From NCBI RefSeq assembly GCF_011397115.1, contig NZ_AP022822.1, positions 1,725,001-1,789,000 of the forward strand: a DNA stretch of 64,000 nucleotides. The letters are read 5' to 3'. A program made the translations under genes and the position numbers. Source of the stretch: Enterococcus saigonensis (lineage in GTDB: Bacteria; Bacillota; Bacilli; Lactobacillales; Enterococcaceae). The notes below the pieces were generated by a model. It saw only the letters and a program-made list of their open reading frames with translations. It was not told where the DNA came from and did not search any database. How positions within the stretch are numbered: position 1 is the first letter of the stretch; each line of letters begins with the position of its first letter. Shown here piece by piece: positions 45,358 to 54,110 of the stretch.

Positions 45358-46073
45358 TAGGCCACCCCAGAATCATCAAACTTATAACCTACGCCCCAAA
45401 CAGTTTGGATTACTTGTGGTCCTACTTTTTCAATTTTTTGGCGCAACTTTTTAATATGCGCATCCACCGTTCGTTCGTCTCCAAAGTATTGATAATCCCA
45501 AACCAATTCTAGTAATTGTTCTCGTGAAAAGACTTGACGCGGCTTTTTCGCCAAGGTATAAAGCAAATCAAACTCTTTTGGTGTCAAGCCCTCAATTAAT
45601 GTATCATCTAAATAGGCTTCTCTTGTTTTTGTATTCATTTTAAAGTGTTTGGTAACAATATCGAAGGTTTCGTCATCTTCTTTTTCAACTGCGACTTTTT
45701 CTGCTAATTCACTACGACGATGTAAAGCTTTCATGCGGGCAATTAATGTTAACGGACTAAACGGTTTTGTAACATAGTCATCTGCTCCCATTTCTAAACC
45801 AATAACTTGATCACTTTCTGAATCACGTGCTGTTAACATAATAATCGGTACTGTCTTCGAAATTTTACGAATTTCTCGAGCCACCGCCATTCCATCTAGG
45901 CCGGGTAGATTCAAGTCGAGCGTAATCATATCCCAGTGACCTGGTTGCGCTAAAAAGGCATCTAATCCTTCTTGACCATCGTATTTAAAAGTTGCCTCCC
46001 AACCTTCGTTTAAAAAAAACATCTGCATCATTTCTGAGACAGCTTCATTGTCTTCAATCATTAAAACATTCAT
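45357..46073 (-). CDS. OmpR-family response regulator
   Basis: 238 aa. Receiver with acidic E7/D8, phosphoacceptor D53 (LDLNLPGLDG), T81 and K103; C-terminal winged helix with LTPKEFDLLYTLAKKPRQVF and IQTVWGVGYKF. It overlaps the upstream SdpI-like gene by 4 bp (ATGA), and the kinase follows. CroR of E. faecalis is similar in style, but the neighbourhood does not support naming it so. Confidence 0.88.
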   Translation of the reverse strand: MNVLMIEDNEAVSEMMQMFFLNEGWEATFKYDGQEGLDAFLAQPGHWDMITLDLNLPGLDGMAVAREIRKISKTVPIIMLTARDSESDQVIGLEMGADDYVTKPFSPLTLIARMKALHRRSELAEKVAVEKEDDETFDIVTKHFKMNTKTREAYLDDTLIEGLTPKEFDLLYTLAKKPRQVFSREQLLELVWDYQYFGDERTVDAHIKKLRQKIEKVGPQVIQTVWGVGYKFDDSGVA

Positions 46074-46423
46074 TCTTGTCCCCTACCTTTCCTATTTTCC
46101 ACTGACTGGCGACGATCAAAGCGCTGCAATAATTCTTCTGTCCCAGCGAAAACACCAATAATTGGTAATGGAATTAACAACATTTCCGCAATAAAATAAT
46201 TGGTGTTTCCAGTTTCTTTTAGAAAAAAACCAATCACGGAACAAAACAAGCCAACCCCTAATAAGAAAAGACCATTTGTTTTCTGAGCATATTGCCAATT
46301 TTGACTGTTTTTCTTTGCTAAAACTGATGGATAGCCATAAATTGGATTGGGCTTTTTTGCTGGAAATAAAAAGAAACAAAAGCCAATAACTAGCATAATA
46401 ACGCCAACATATAAAAAAATCAC
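46070..46423 (-). CDS. SdpI/YfhL-family membrane protein
   Basis: 117 aa from GTG with AGGGAG upstream. Three membrane segments. NPIYGYPSVLAKKNSQNWQYA matches the SdpI-family signature (GYRT..S.KN.E.W.FA). SdpI of Bacillus gives immunity to the SDP toxin and acts as sensor with an operon partner regulator. Here it is the first gene of an operon with a two-component system, which suggests a sensing or protective role rather than a toxin immunity proven here. Confidence 0.75.
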   Translation of the reverse strand: MIFLYVGVIMLVIGFCFFLFPAKKPNPIYGYPSVLAKKNSQNWQYAQKTNGLFLLGVGLFCSVIGFFLKETGNTNYFIAEMLLIPLPIIGVFAGTEELLQRFDRRQSVENRKGRGQE

Positions 46424-46837
46424 AACTGCTTCACTCCCTGTCCATAGTATAACTGAAATTTATAAGCAAGACCAACAACTTCACATTTTCTTCAAGCAAG
46501 CTTGCATATTTTTTCACCCTTTGTTAAGAAAAACATTCCGAATTCTCTTACGCGTTAAACAAGTGTATTTTAAAAAAAGATGATAATAAAATGTTACAAA
46601 AAGGTGTTATAGTAATAAGTTTTAATTTCACCCAGACAATAGCATAATTTTTTAAGCTGACTACTTTAAGCTACTTTTCTTACTTTTCCAGTAAAATCGC
46701 TAGTAAGCGCGGAATTATTTTGCTAAAGTGATAGTAGCGATTATTTCATTTAAGAGATTGTTTAGTTTGTTATAAAGCTAAAACTAGCTAGCTTACTTAG
46801 CCGTCTTTTAATTATTATACGAAAAGGAGAAATGCAT
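46424..46837. other. Intergenic region with inverted repeat, possible leader
   Basis: About 410 bp without a gene. AATCGCTA (46695-46702) and TAGCGATT (46735-46742) form a stem around a 32-nt loop. Several GCTA/TAGC words recur upstream of the HAD gene. No riboswitch class recognised. Confidence 0.45.
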
Positions 46838-47608
46838 ATGACTCACAAAGCAATTGCTTTTTTTGATTTGGATGGTACTTTGTTGGACGATAAATCACAA
46901 GTGCGTCCTGAAATTAAAGTAGCTATGACACAGTTAAAAGAAAACAACGTCTTACCTGTAATTGCAACTGGACGAACTGAAGTCGAGGTCGCAGCGATTA
47001 TGAAAGAAGCGAATATCGACAGCGATATTATTATGAATGGTGCCTTTATTCGCGTTGATGGAACTGTAATCTTTTCTGATTTATATGATAAAAATCTAAT
47101 TGAAGAAGTTTATTCAGCAGCTAGAGAAAACAACGATGCAATTTCCTTTTATAATGAAAAAGAAATCTGGTGTAATGAGCATAATAAATTTTTATTAGGT
47201 GCCTATAACTTTATTCACACCCCTGTTCCACCTGTTAATCCCGATGGTTATTTAACTAAACCCGTGAACATGCTACTCATTTTGGGACAAGATAATGACA
47301 ATTATTACGCAAGTAAATTTCCACAATTGAATTTTTATCGTAATACTCCTTTTTCTCTTGATACCGTAAAAAAAACCGTCTCAAAAGGAATTGCTGTTAA
47401 AATTTTGCAAGAAAAATTAGGATTAACGAAAGTTCCTTCTTACGCGTTTGGCGACGGCCCCAATGATCTAGCTCTTTTTGAAGCTTGCGATATTAAAATT
47501 GCGATGGGAAATGCTGTAGCATCATTAAAAGAACAGGCTGATTTTATTACAAAAAAAAATACCGAAGGCGGAATTGTCCACGCTTTGAAACATTTTGAGT
47601 TAATTTAA
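46838..47608 (+). CDS. Cof-type HAD-IIB phosphatase, second copy
   Basis: 256 aa: FFDLDGTLLDD (catalytic Asp pair D10/D12), ATGRTEVEV, SKGIAVKIL (motif III Lys), FGDGPNDLALF. Start is the second ATG because AGGAG is 8 nt upstream of it; the first ATG is only two bases from the RBS. Distinct in sequence from the 17370 copy. Directly precedes tmRNA; probably unrelated in function. Confidence 0.88.
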   Translation: MTHKAIAFFDLDGTLLDDKSQVRPEIKVAMTQLKENNVLPVIATGRTEVEVAAIMKEANIDSDIIMNGAFIRVDGTVIFSDLYDKNLIEEVYSAARENNDAISFYNEKEIWCNEHNKFLLGAYNFIHTPVPPVNPDGYLTKPVNMLLILGQDNDNYYASKFPQLNFYRNTPFSLDTVKKTVSKGIAVKILQEKLGLTKVPSYAFGDGPNDLALFEACDIKIAMGNAVASLKEQADFITKKNTEGGIVHALKHFELI

Positions 47609-47619
47609 TAAAAAAAGTT

Positions 47620-47641
47620 GCCAGACTTTTCACAGTCTGGC
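47620..47641 (+). terminator. Hairpin between the HAD gene and ssrA
   Basis: GCCAGACT pairs with AGTCTGGC, loop TTTCAC. The T-tract is weak (CTTTCG) and it overlaps the ssrA -35, so termination may be incomplete. Confidence 0.6.
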
Positions 47642-47655
47642 TTTCGTGTTATAAT
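47627..47655 (+). promoter_or_regulatory. Promoter of ssrA
   Basis: TTTTCA at 47627-47632, 17-bp spacer, TATAAT at 47650-47655 with TGT extension. Start near 47662, about 22 nt before the mature 5' end. Confidence 0.75.
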
Positions 47656-47683
47656 TATTTTTACTGTAATACCCTTTAATGAA

Positions 47684-48044
47684 GGGGACGTTACGGATTC
47701 GACAGGCATAGTTCGAGCTCGAATGGCGCTTCGTAGGTTACGGCTACGTTAAAACGTTACAGTTAAATATAACTGCTAAAAACGAAAACTCTTACGCTTT
47801 AGCTGCCTAAAAACAGTTAGCGTAGATCCTCCCGGCATCGCCCATGTGCTCGGGTAAGGGTCTCAAATTTAGTGGGATACACTAAGTTTTTCCGTCTGTA
47901 AAACTTAGAAGAGATTATCAGACTAGCAACGTAGAAAGCCTGTCCCTCGGCGTTTTACTGAGCAAATTCCAAATGAGTGGACTATGAGCGTAGTCTTTTG
48001 GGTGGCGATGTGTTTGGACGCGGGTTCGACTCCCGCCGTCTCCA
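47684..48044 (+). ncRNA. ssrA: Transfer-messenger RNA (tmRNA)
   Basis: Rescues stalled ribosomes. Acceptor GGGGACG (47684-47690) pairs with CGTCTCC (48037-48043) and has the G3:U alanine identity pair; the T-arm is GCGGG-TTCGACT-CCCGC. The tag reading frame at 47775-47810 gives AKNENSYALAA then TAA, with GCT as resume codon. CCA is not encoded. About 361 nt. Confidence 0.97.
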
Positions 48045-48069
48045 TTGATAGTTTTCAGTGGTTTTCACT

Positions 48070-48112
48070 AGAGATACAAACTTTTGTTTTAAAAGGTTTG
48101 TGTCTCTTTTTG
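48070..48112 (+). terminator. Terminator of ssrA
   Basis: AGAGATACAAAC (48070-48081) pairs with GTTTGTGTCTCT (one G-T), followed by TTTTTGTTTTT. Confidence 0.88.
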
Positions 48113-48252
48113 TTTTTAGAAGTTTTTACCTTTTGCAAAAAAAGGAAGGTCATTTTTTTAATGTATAACATTTTCATTGTTTATATTTTGTCATTTTTGT
48201 CTTAATTTTTTCCGAATTGTAAAAAAAATTCATCATTATGTAATTAATCGGC

Positions 48253-48342
48253 ATGTTAAAATTATCAAAAAAGGAGGGGTTAATTTGGAAAAATTATTTT
48301 TTATTCCTTTTAATTGGATTTATTCTTTATTTTCTTAAATAA
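48253..48342 (+). CDS. Possible tiny hydrophobic peptide gene(s)
   Basis: Two overlapping frames. ATG at 48253 to TAA at 48342 encodes 29 aa (MLKLSKKEGLIW, then a very hydrophobic KNYFLFLLIGFILYFLK) but has no ribosome site. A consensus AAGGAGG at 48271-48277 lies 7-8 nt before TTG at 48285, which opens a 17-codon frame (MEKLFFIPFNWIYSLFS, stop at 48338). A strong SD with no longer ORF is unusual. A terminator-like hairpin follows at 48394-48455. Real coding is unproven. Confidence 0.3.
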   Translation: MLKLSKKEGLIWKNYFLFLLIGFILYFLK

Positions 48343-48393
48343 AACATTATTGGTATTCATCTAAATGCTTTACACCTTGGATAAAAAGAGGAA

Positions 48394-48455
48394 CAAAAAA
48401 AGACTTCAAAAAATAGCGGCTCTTACACGCTACCTTTTGAAGTTCTTTTGATTTT
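48394..48455. terminator. Hairpin terminator, likely bidirectional
   Basis: AAAAGACTTCAAAAAATAGCG pairs imperfectly with CGCTACCTTTTGAAGTTCTTTT; T-rich on the plus side. It would end the 48491 gene (minus) and any plus transcript from 48250. Confidence 0.7.
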
Positions 48456-48490
48456 TAGGCTCCTGTTTTTCCTAAAAACCTCAATTTAAC

Positions 48491-48718
48491 TTAGCTAAAG
48501 AAACATTCTACTTCTGCTTTCCCATAAACTTCTGAGTATTTCACGACTACTTTACCAAAACGTTCTTGTATTTCATCATGATCAATCAAATCATATTTTT
48601 CAACACTTAGTACCAAACAATTTTCCAACTTTTTAACGACTTCTCCTATTACACGACGTTGTAGTCCTACAGGTTTACATTCATACACATGACCTAAACT
48701 AATATTCTCTCTATTCAT
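48491..48718 (-). CDS. Small protein with CKPVGL motif, copy 2
   Basis: 75 aa. LGHVYECKPVGLQRRVIGEV and KVVVKYSEV align with the protein at 30715-30921. RBS AAAGGAGAGG. Beta-rich and acidic at the C-terminus, with no signal peptide. Family not recognised. It sits beside ssrA and the GAF reductase gene without obvious partnership. Confidence 0.72.
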   Translation of the reverse strand: MNRENISLGHVYECKPVGLQRRVIGEVVKKLENCLVLSVEKYDLIDHDEIQERFGKVVVKYSEVYGKAEVECFFS

Positions 48719-48810
48719 TGCCTCTCCTTTTATAACCGTTTTTTAATTATATTGTAATATAAATATATCATTATTTAATTTTATTGCCAAGTATTTTTAA
48801 CAAAAAACAT

Positions 48811-48863
48811 AAAAAAGATGCTAAACAAAATGTCAAATTCACATTTTGTTTAGCATCTTTTTT
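48811..48863 (-). terminator. Terminator of msrC, 23-bp perfect stem
   Basis: 48811-48833 pairs perfectly with 48841-48863 around CAAATTC; T/A-rich ends serve either direction. It lies about 100 nt past the msrC stop. Confidence 0.88.
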
Positions 48864-48965
48864 TAAATGGCAAAACCATTTTCTAAGTCTAGCTTTATCT
48901 ACACTAAAGTTACATTTTAATCACTTTTATTCTTTGTCTTTCACTATTTATTTGATCAATTTTTC

Positions 48966-49430
48966 TTACTTCATTAGTAGTTGCGCATACTCTTCTAAAA
49001 ATTTTTGATCAATTTCATCATAACTATTTGTTTTACTGCTGTCTAAATCTAAAACACCAATTAACTCATTGTTTTTTATTAATGGCACCACAATTTCAGA
49101 CATTGCCGCAGAGTCACATGAAATGTAATTTTCATATTCCTTAACATTTCCTACGATTACAGTTTGACGTTTTTGGGCACTTTCCCCACAAACACCTTTA
49201 CCTAACTCAATGCGCGTACACGATACACGCCCTTGAAAAGGTCCTAAAATTAACTGATTTTCTTTAAAAAGGTAATAACCAGCAAATACCGTATCTGGCA
49301 ACGTTTCTTTCAACAAAGCCGATGAATTAGCCAGATTCGCTAATAAATCATCCTCAATTTCAAGTAGTCCTTTTTGTTGTAACAATAATAATTCATAAGC
49401 AGCTTTTTTTTCTTCTTTTGTCCAAACCAC
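48966..49430 (-). CDS. msrC: Free methionine-(R)-sulfoxide reductase (GAF type)
   Basis: 154 aa single GAF domain. Reduces free Met-R-sulfoxide using thioredoxin. FQGRVSCTRIELGKGVCGESA and YISCDSAAMSEIVVPL carry the three family cysteines (71, 81, 105). Start GTG at 49430 was chosen because AGAGGTG lies 6 nt upstream; an in-frame TTG further out has no RBS. Single gene with a very strong terminator. Role: oxidative damage repair. Confidence 0.88.
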   Translation of the reverse strand: MVWTKEEKKAAYELLLLQQKGLLEIEDDLLANLANSSALLKETLPDTVFAGYYLFKENQLILGPFQGRVSCTRIELGKGVCGESAQKRQTVIVGNVKEYENYISCDSAAMSEIVVPLIKNNELIGVLDLDSSKTNSYDEIDQKFLEEYAQLLMK

Positions 49431-49571
49431 ACATATCACCTCTTGTTGGGCATTATACCTCAAATTGCTTTAAAATGCTTCTTTAAAGTTAGTAAAACCA
49501 AAAATTAACAAATTGAATCATGTGACAGTTTTTACAATTTTGTGTAGGATAAACTAGCAGGAGGTAAGAAA

Positions 49572-50639
49572 ATGAAAAAATGGTTGAAATTTATTTTAAT
49601 ATTTATCGGTATCTTTTTTTTAGTTATCATCGGCTATTTAAGCTATGTCTTTTTAAGTTATCATCGAATCCCAGATAACAAAGACTTAAGTATTAATTCT
49701 CGCCAAGAAGCACGATTGGAAACCAACAAAGACTACCGTGCTTTAACTTATAATATCGGTTATGCGTCTTATCCCCCTACCTATAGTTTCTTTATGGATG
49801 GCGGAACACAGGCACGAGCTGATAGTAAGGGGATGGTTTATAAAAACCTAGGCGGTATTACAAGCACTGTAAAAAAACACAATCCGGATATGATTTTTTA
49901 CCAAGAAGTAGATGAAAGTGGCGATCGTTCTTATCATGTTAACGAAGTCCATTTCCTTCAAAAAAAATTTGGCAATTACAACAGTGTCTACGGAGTCAAT
50001 TTTGACTCTCCTTATCTCTTTTATCCCTTTTTTGAACCAATTGGAAAAACGAAATCGGGTTTAGTTACATTGAGTAAAAGTTCTTTATCGGACGCAAAAC
50101 GTTATCAGCTCCCAATTGATAAAGGGGTTACAAAAATTTTGGATTATGATCGCGCTTTTACAGTAACTAAATCTCCAGTAAAAAATGGAAAAGAACTGAT
50201 TCTTATTAATATCCACTTATCAGCTTATACTAAGAATAAAGCAGTTCAAAATGCACAATTAAAAAAAATCACTGATTTTCTTGCAGCCGAGTACCAAAAA
50301 GGTAACTATGTTTTAGTTGCTGGCGATTTTAATCATGATATTTTAGGAAATGCACCGGAAGTCTTTAATACGTCTAAAGAACCTCTAACGTGGACCCATC
50401 CTTTTCCAAAAGATAAATTACCACAGGGCTTTCATATACCAACCGAAAATCTTGCAAAAACGCAGATTCCGTCTGCCCGTAATTTAAACGAAGCCTATAA
50501 AAAAGGGCATACTTTCGTAACTTTAATTGACGGTTTTATTGTTTCTGATAATATCACAGTTAAAAAAATTGCCGTAGTGAATACGGAATTCAACTATTCT
50601 GATCACAACCCTGTCACACTAGATTTCCAATTAAAGTAA
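49572..50639 (+). CDS. Membrane-anchored endonuclease/exonuclease/phosphatase-fold protein
   Basis: 355 aa. An N-terminal anchor helix (about 5-28) precedes an EEP domain exposed outside: TYNIGY (Asn), FYQEVDE (metal Glu), INIHLSA (His), AGDFNHD (Asp/Asn), YSDHNPV (Asp/His), the complete catalytic set of a Mg-dependent phosphodiesterase or phosphatase. Substrate unknown; phospholipid head groups or extracellular nucleic acid are possibilities. RBS AGGAGG. Convergent with the Mga-like gene. Confidence 0.85.
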   Translation: MKKWLKFILIFIGIFFLVIIGYLSYVFLSYHRIPDNKDLSINSRQEARLETNKDYRALTYNIGYASYPPTYSFFMDGGTQARADSKGMVYKNLGGITSTVKKHNPDMIFYQEVDESGDRSYHVNEVHFLQKKFGNYNSVYGVNFDSPYLFYPFFEPIGKTKSGLVTLSKSSLSDAKRYQLPIDKGVTKILDYDRAFTVTKSPVKNGKELILINIHLSAYTKNKAVQNAQLKKITDFLAAEYQKGNYVLVAGDFNHDILGNAPEVFNTSKEPLTWTHPFPKDKLPQGFHIPTENLAKTQIPSARNLNEAYKKGHTFVTLIDGFIVSDNITVKKIAVVNTEFNYSDHNPVTLDFQLK

Positions 50640-50648
50640 GAATAACAA

Positions 50649-50686
50649 AAATAAGCTTGAAATCCCATGAGATTTCAAGCTTATTT
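50649..50686. terminator. Bidirectional terminator (EEP / Mga-like)
   Basis: 16-bp perfect stem, loop CCATGA, flanked by A and T tracts. Confidence 0.9.
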
Positions 50687-50690
50687 CTTT

Positions 50691-52199
50691 TTAAGAAGCA
50701 ATTTCATCTACAAACATTTTTTCCGTTAATTCACTAACTTTTTCCTGTATCAAAAGAATATGTTGTGCTGATAAATATGAATCGATGTGCAGCACCGGTA
50801 ATTCATCAGAGAATGCCAAATCGTCAGTTGTCAAAATCAAATCGTATTGTTCTAGCTCATTCATAAAGTTTTTTTCATAATTTCCTTGTAAAATTTCAAA
50901 ATTACCATAGATTTTTTGAGTAATTTGAACAGCTAAATAATTTTCCAAAGTAGGTGATAAACTTGAAAGTAGCAAAATTTTGACTTTTTGGTAACTTAAA
51001 GTTATGCGCTCCATCCAATTTGGAATAAATGTTATGAGCCAATATACATAAGCAATAATAAAATCTTTTTCAAAATAAAAGTTATGTTCCTTAGTAATTT
51101 CTATTACTAATTGTTTTATTTTGGCAATTCCTAATGGATATATTTTTGACATTTGTAAAACAAAATCTTTTTTATCTAGACGAAGTATATTCACACAAGT
51201 TCCTGCAGTAGCGTACAAAAAAGAAAAATTTTGTAAAGTACAAATTAGCCGTAACTGTTCTGCCTGTGTTAACGGACGCGTAAAAATCGCATTAAGCTGA
51301 TAAACTAATTGTTGGTGTATAGCAAAATGAGCTTCAGCACGAACATTATTTTTTCGAACAAAGTCTAGTTGTTCTAGACTAAAAATTAAACTATCACTAT
51401 ATAACAGCCAAAGAGAATCTTTGCACCAATTCTCCTCATAGGAAATCGCAAAAGTTTGCATAACAGTATGTTGACAACGTATTACCTTCGTACCTGTTGG
51501 TAATTCAAGAAATTTATTTTGCAATTGTATGGATGGAAAATAGTGTTGATTTTTCATACGCCACAGACTAATGTACAAATTGTAAACCAAGCGATGAACA
51601 AAAATATGTTTTTGTGGAAAATTATTTTTCACAAGAAAAGCTTTCACATAATCAACAAGACTGTCTTGCTGATTTTTTGTAAGTCCAGGAAGTTTGATTT
51701 CTATTTGATAATTTTTCTCCGAAAAGTACCGATAGTAAAGCTGACGAATACTCCGCTCTTTCCCTTCTAAGCGCAAAGGACGATGTTTTAATTCAATTCC
51801 AATTTCTTTTAGCAACACTTGAATTTTCTTCAAGTAACGTTGTGTATTGGAAACACTTAAATATAATGCTCCTGCTAGTTCCGTAATGTTATCATGATGT
51901 TCATAAAGGAGTGCTTCAAAAATTTGGAACTCAGAAGAACGATGTAAAAATTCAGCATATAAACGACGAATAGGAGCAGATTTGTGTATTTTAAGCTGAT
52001 ATAAGCCTTTGTACTTATCGATTTGTGCAATATCTTGTTCAGCATTGATAAGGCGTATATCATTTAATAAAACTGGTAGTGAACACTTCAATTCTTTCAT
52101 TAATGTTTCTGTGGGTAAGCCATAATGATTTTCATATAGTAATTCTAATAAGCGTAAATGCCGCAACATACTTTTACTTAATAATGATCGTAAGTTCAT
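50691..52199 (-). CDS. Mga/AtxA/MafR-type transcriptional regulator
   Basis: 502 aa. Two N-terminal helix-turn-helix regions (about 24-50 and 84-116, ELAGALYLSVSNTQRYLKKI), two PRD-like middle domains, and a C-terminal EIIB-like fold (about 420-500). This is the layout of Mga, AtxA and enterococcal MafR, global regulators that respond to PTS phosphorylation. PRD histidines cannot be assigned with confidence. RBS TTAGGAGTG. A direct repeat lies 55-75 bp upstream. Confidence 0.85.
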   Translation of the reverse strand: MNLRSLLSKSMLRHLRLLELLYENHYGLPTETLMKELKCSLPVLLNDIRLINAEQDIAQIDKYKGLYQLKIHKSAPIRRLYAEFLHRSSEFQIFEALLYEHHDNITELAGALYLSVSNTQRYLKKIQVLLKEIGIELKHRPLRLEGKERSIRQLYYRYFSEKNYQIEIKLPGLTKNQQDSLVDYVKAFLVKNNFPQKHIFVHRLVYNLYISLWRMKNQHYFPSIQLQNKFLELPTGTKVIRCQHTVMQTFAISYEENWCKDSLWLLYSDSLIFSLEQLDFVRKNNVRAEAHFAIHQQLVYQLNAIFTRPLTQAEQLRLICTLQNFSFLYATAGTCVNILRLDKKDFVLQMSKIYPLGIAKIKQLVIEITKEHNFYFEKDFIIAYVYWLITFIPNWMERITLSYQKVKILLLSSLSPTLENYLAVQITQKIYGNFEILQGNYEKNFMNELEQYDLILTTDDLAFSDELPVLHIDSYLSAQHILLIQEKVSELTEKMFVDEIAS

Positions 52200-52576
52200 A
52201 AAATCACTCCTAACGAAATTTTATTTCTATCTTCTTCATTCAGAGTAGCAAAATACAATCATTTTACAATCATTCCATCAACTAATAGTAAAAGTATCCC
52301 CTTTTATGAGATTTCTCACTGCAGTAAATCATTAAGCCAATAAAATGAAGTTTGGTCAAATTGGGAGTATGAGGCTAAATTATTCAACCCAAACGACTCT
52401 TTTGATCAATCCGTTTTCTATAGTTTTGTAGTTGTGGAAAAATATTATGTAACTGTGAAACATCAGTGCGTCTAGAAAATTTTCTTTGTAAACTAATTTC
52501 TTAAGAAGTGTAATATTTCTCCGTTCTATTCATTCAAAGAAAAAACAGCCAAATTTTTTGTGAAACAATTTGTAAA
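52200..52576. other. Intergenic region upstream of the Mga-like gene
   Basis: Contains TACAATCATT twice (52254-52263 and 52265-52274), exactly 11 bp apart. No other gene or RNA seen. Confidence 0.5.
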
Positions 52577-52610
52577 AAAAAATGGTAAGGAATAATCCTT
52601 ACCATTTTTT
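52577..52610 (-). terminator. Terminator of tcyP
   Basis: AAAAAATGGTAAGGA pairs with TCCTTACCATTTTTT around a 4-nt loop, adjoining the tcyP stop. Confidence 0.9.
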
Positions 52611-54001
52611 TATGCTTGTGTATCAATGACAGCATCTGGATCTTCCAGTACGCTACGATCAATTTCTTTAATACGCGTTGATGTAACAATTCCAGCTACC
52701 ATTGCATCACTAACATTAACAGCCGTACGAGCCATATCAATTAATGGTTCTACGGAAATCACTAATCCAACAATAGCAATTGGTAAATTCAATGCTCCTA
52801 AAACAATTAAAGAGGCAAACGTAGCACCACCCCCAACTCCTGCAACACCAAAGGAACTGATTGTTACAACAGCTACTAGCATTAAAACAAATTGCAAACT
52901 AAAAATATCAATACCGGCAGTAGGAGCGACAATTGTTGCTAACATTGCAGGATAAACACCCGCACAACCATTTTGACCAATAGAGATACCAAAACTAGCA
53001 GCAAAATTAGCAGTTGCGTCATCAACTCCAAAGGCTTTTGTTTGGGTCTTGATATTTAATGGCATTGAACCAGCAGATGAGCGAGATGTAAAGGCAAAAC
53101 TAAGCACTGGCATTGCTTTTTTCAAATAAGTAATAGGACTCACTTTTACAAAAGTTAATACCAATAAATGAACCAGCATAACCACAATTAATGCGGTATA
53201 AGAAGCCAAAATAAATTTACCCAAATTAACAATAGCAGCAAAATCACTTGAAGCTAACACATTGGTCATTAAAGCAAAAACGCCATATGGTGTTAAACGT
53301 AACACCAAAGTTACGATGCGCATGACAATTTTATAAAGACTATCCATTAATTTTTCAAAAAATTCTGCTTCCTTTGGTGCCTTTCGTTTCACACCAAGAT
53401 AAGCAACACCGACAAAAGCAGAGAAAATTACAACACCAATTGTACTGGTAGCACGTGTACCGGCTAAATCAGCAAAAACGTTCGTCGGAATAAAAGACAA
53501 AATTTGTTGTGGAATTGATAAGTTTTCCACTTGTGTTTGTCGTTGTGCCAATTCGGCAATCCGGGCTGATTCAGCTGCACCTTGAGTGAAAGAAGCACCA
53601 TCCAAATTGAATAACACGATGCTTGTATAACCAATTAAGGCTGCCACTGCTGTTGTGGTTAGCAAAGTAGCTAAAACGGTAAAGCTGATTTTTCCTAATT
53701 TACTACTTTCTTTCATGCGAGTAAATGCACATACGATTGAAACAAATACAAGCGGCATGACGAGCATTTGCAATAAGCTTACGTAGCCATTTCCAACAAT
53801 TTGAATCCATTCCAAAGCCCCTGAAACAACGGGATCTTTTGTGCTAAAAATTAATTGTAATACCCCACCAAAAACGATACCGACAAATAGTGCGACAAAA
53901 ACTCGTGTAGAAAATTTCAAGTGTTTTTGCTGTTGGCGCCAAAAGACATAAAGCAGCGCGGCAAAAACTACTAATACAACAATAATTAATAAAGTAGTCA
54001 T
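52610..54001 (-). CDS. tcyP: L-cystine symporter, TcyP type
   Basis: 463 aa, Bacillus TcyP size. Dicarboxylate/amino acid:cation symporter family: two re-entrant loops, SFAFTSRSSAGSMPLNI (the Ser-rich hairpin loop 1) and the second half VVTISSFGVAGVGGGAT. Imports cystine (and related compounds), feeding cysteine and thiol pools. GGGGG is the RBS. Promoter AAGACA-17-TATAAT at 54110-54082, minus. No S-box leader seen. Confidence 0.85.
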   Translation of the reverse strand: MTTLLIIVVLVVFAALLYVFWRQQQKHLKFSTRVFVALFVGIVFGGVLQLIFSTKDPVVSGALEWIQIVGNGYVSLLQMLVMPLVFVSIVCAFTRMKESSKLGKISFTVLATLLTTTAVAALIGYTSIVLFNLDGASFTQGAAESARIAELAQRQTQVENLSIPQQILSFIPTNVFADLAGTRATSTIGVVIFSAFVGVAYLGVKRKAPKEAEFFEKLMDSLYKIVMRIVTLVLRLTPYGVFALMTNVLASSDFAAIVNLGKFILASYTALIVVMLVHLLVLTFVKVSPITYLKKAMPVLSFAFTSRSSAGSMPLNIKTQTKAFGVDDATANFAASFGISIGQNGCAGVYPAMLATIVAPTAGIDIFSLQFVLMLVAVVTISSFGVAGVGGGATFASLIVLGALNLPIAIVGLVISVEPLIDMARTAVNVSDAMVAGIVTSTRIKEIDRSVLEDPDAVIDTQA

Positions 54002-54081
54002 CTTATACCCCCAAAAATAATTCCTTTAACATTACGTTAAAATTTTTCTTCCTTCTTTTAAAAAAGAATTTCGATTTACTT

Positions 54082-54110
54082 ATTATAAGTTAGTTTTCTT
54101 TATCTGTCTT
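54082..54110 (-). promoter_or_regulatory. Promoter of tcyP
   Basis: Minus strand: AAGACA at 54110-54105, 17-bp spacer, TATAAT at 54087-54082. Confidence 0.6.

Larger units (their letters stand above)
48113..48490. other. AT-rich region between ssrA and the second CKPVGL gene
   Basis: Holds the possible tiny peptide gene at 48253-48342 and the hairpin at 48394-48450. Several AT-rich stretches could serve as promoters but none is convincing. Confidence 0.5.

Noticed and set aside
43894..46073. Naming this two-component pair CroRS
   Set aside because: Regulator motifs look alike, but the neighbourhood (ltaS side, SdpI-like gene) points to another enterococcal pair; similarity search needed.
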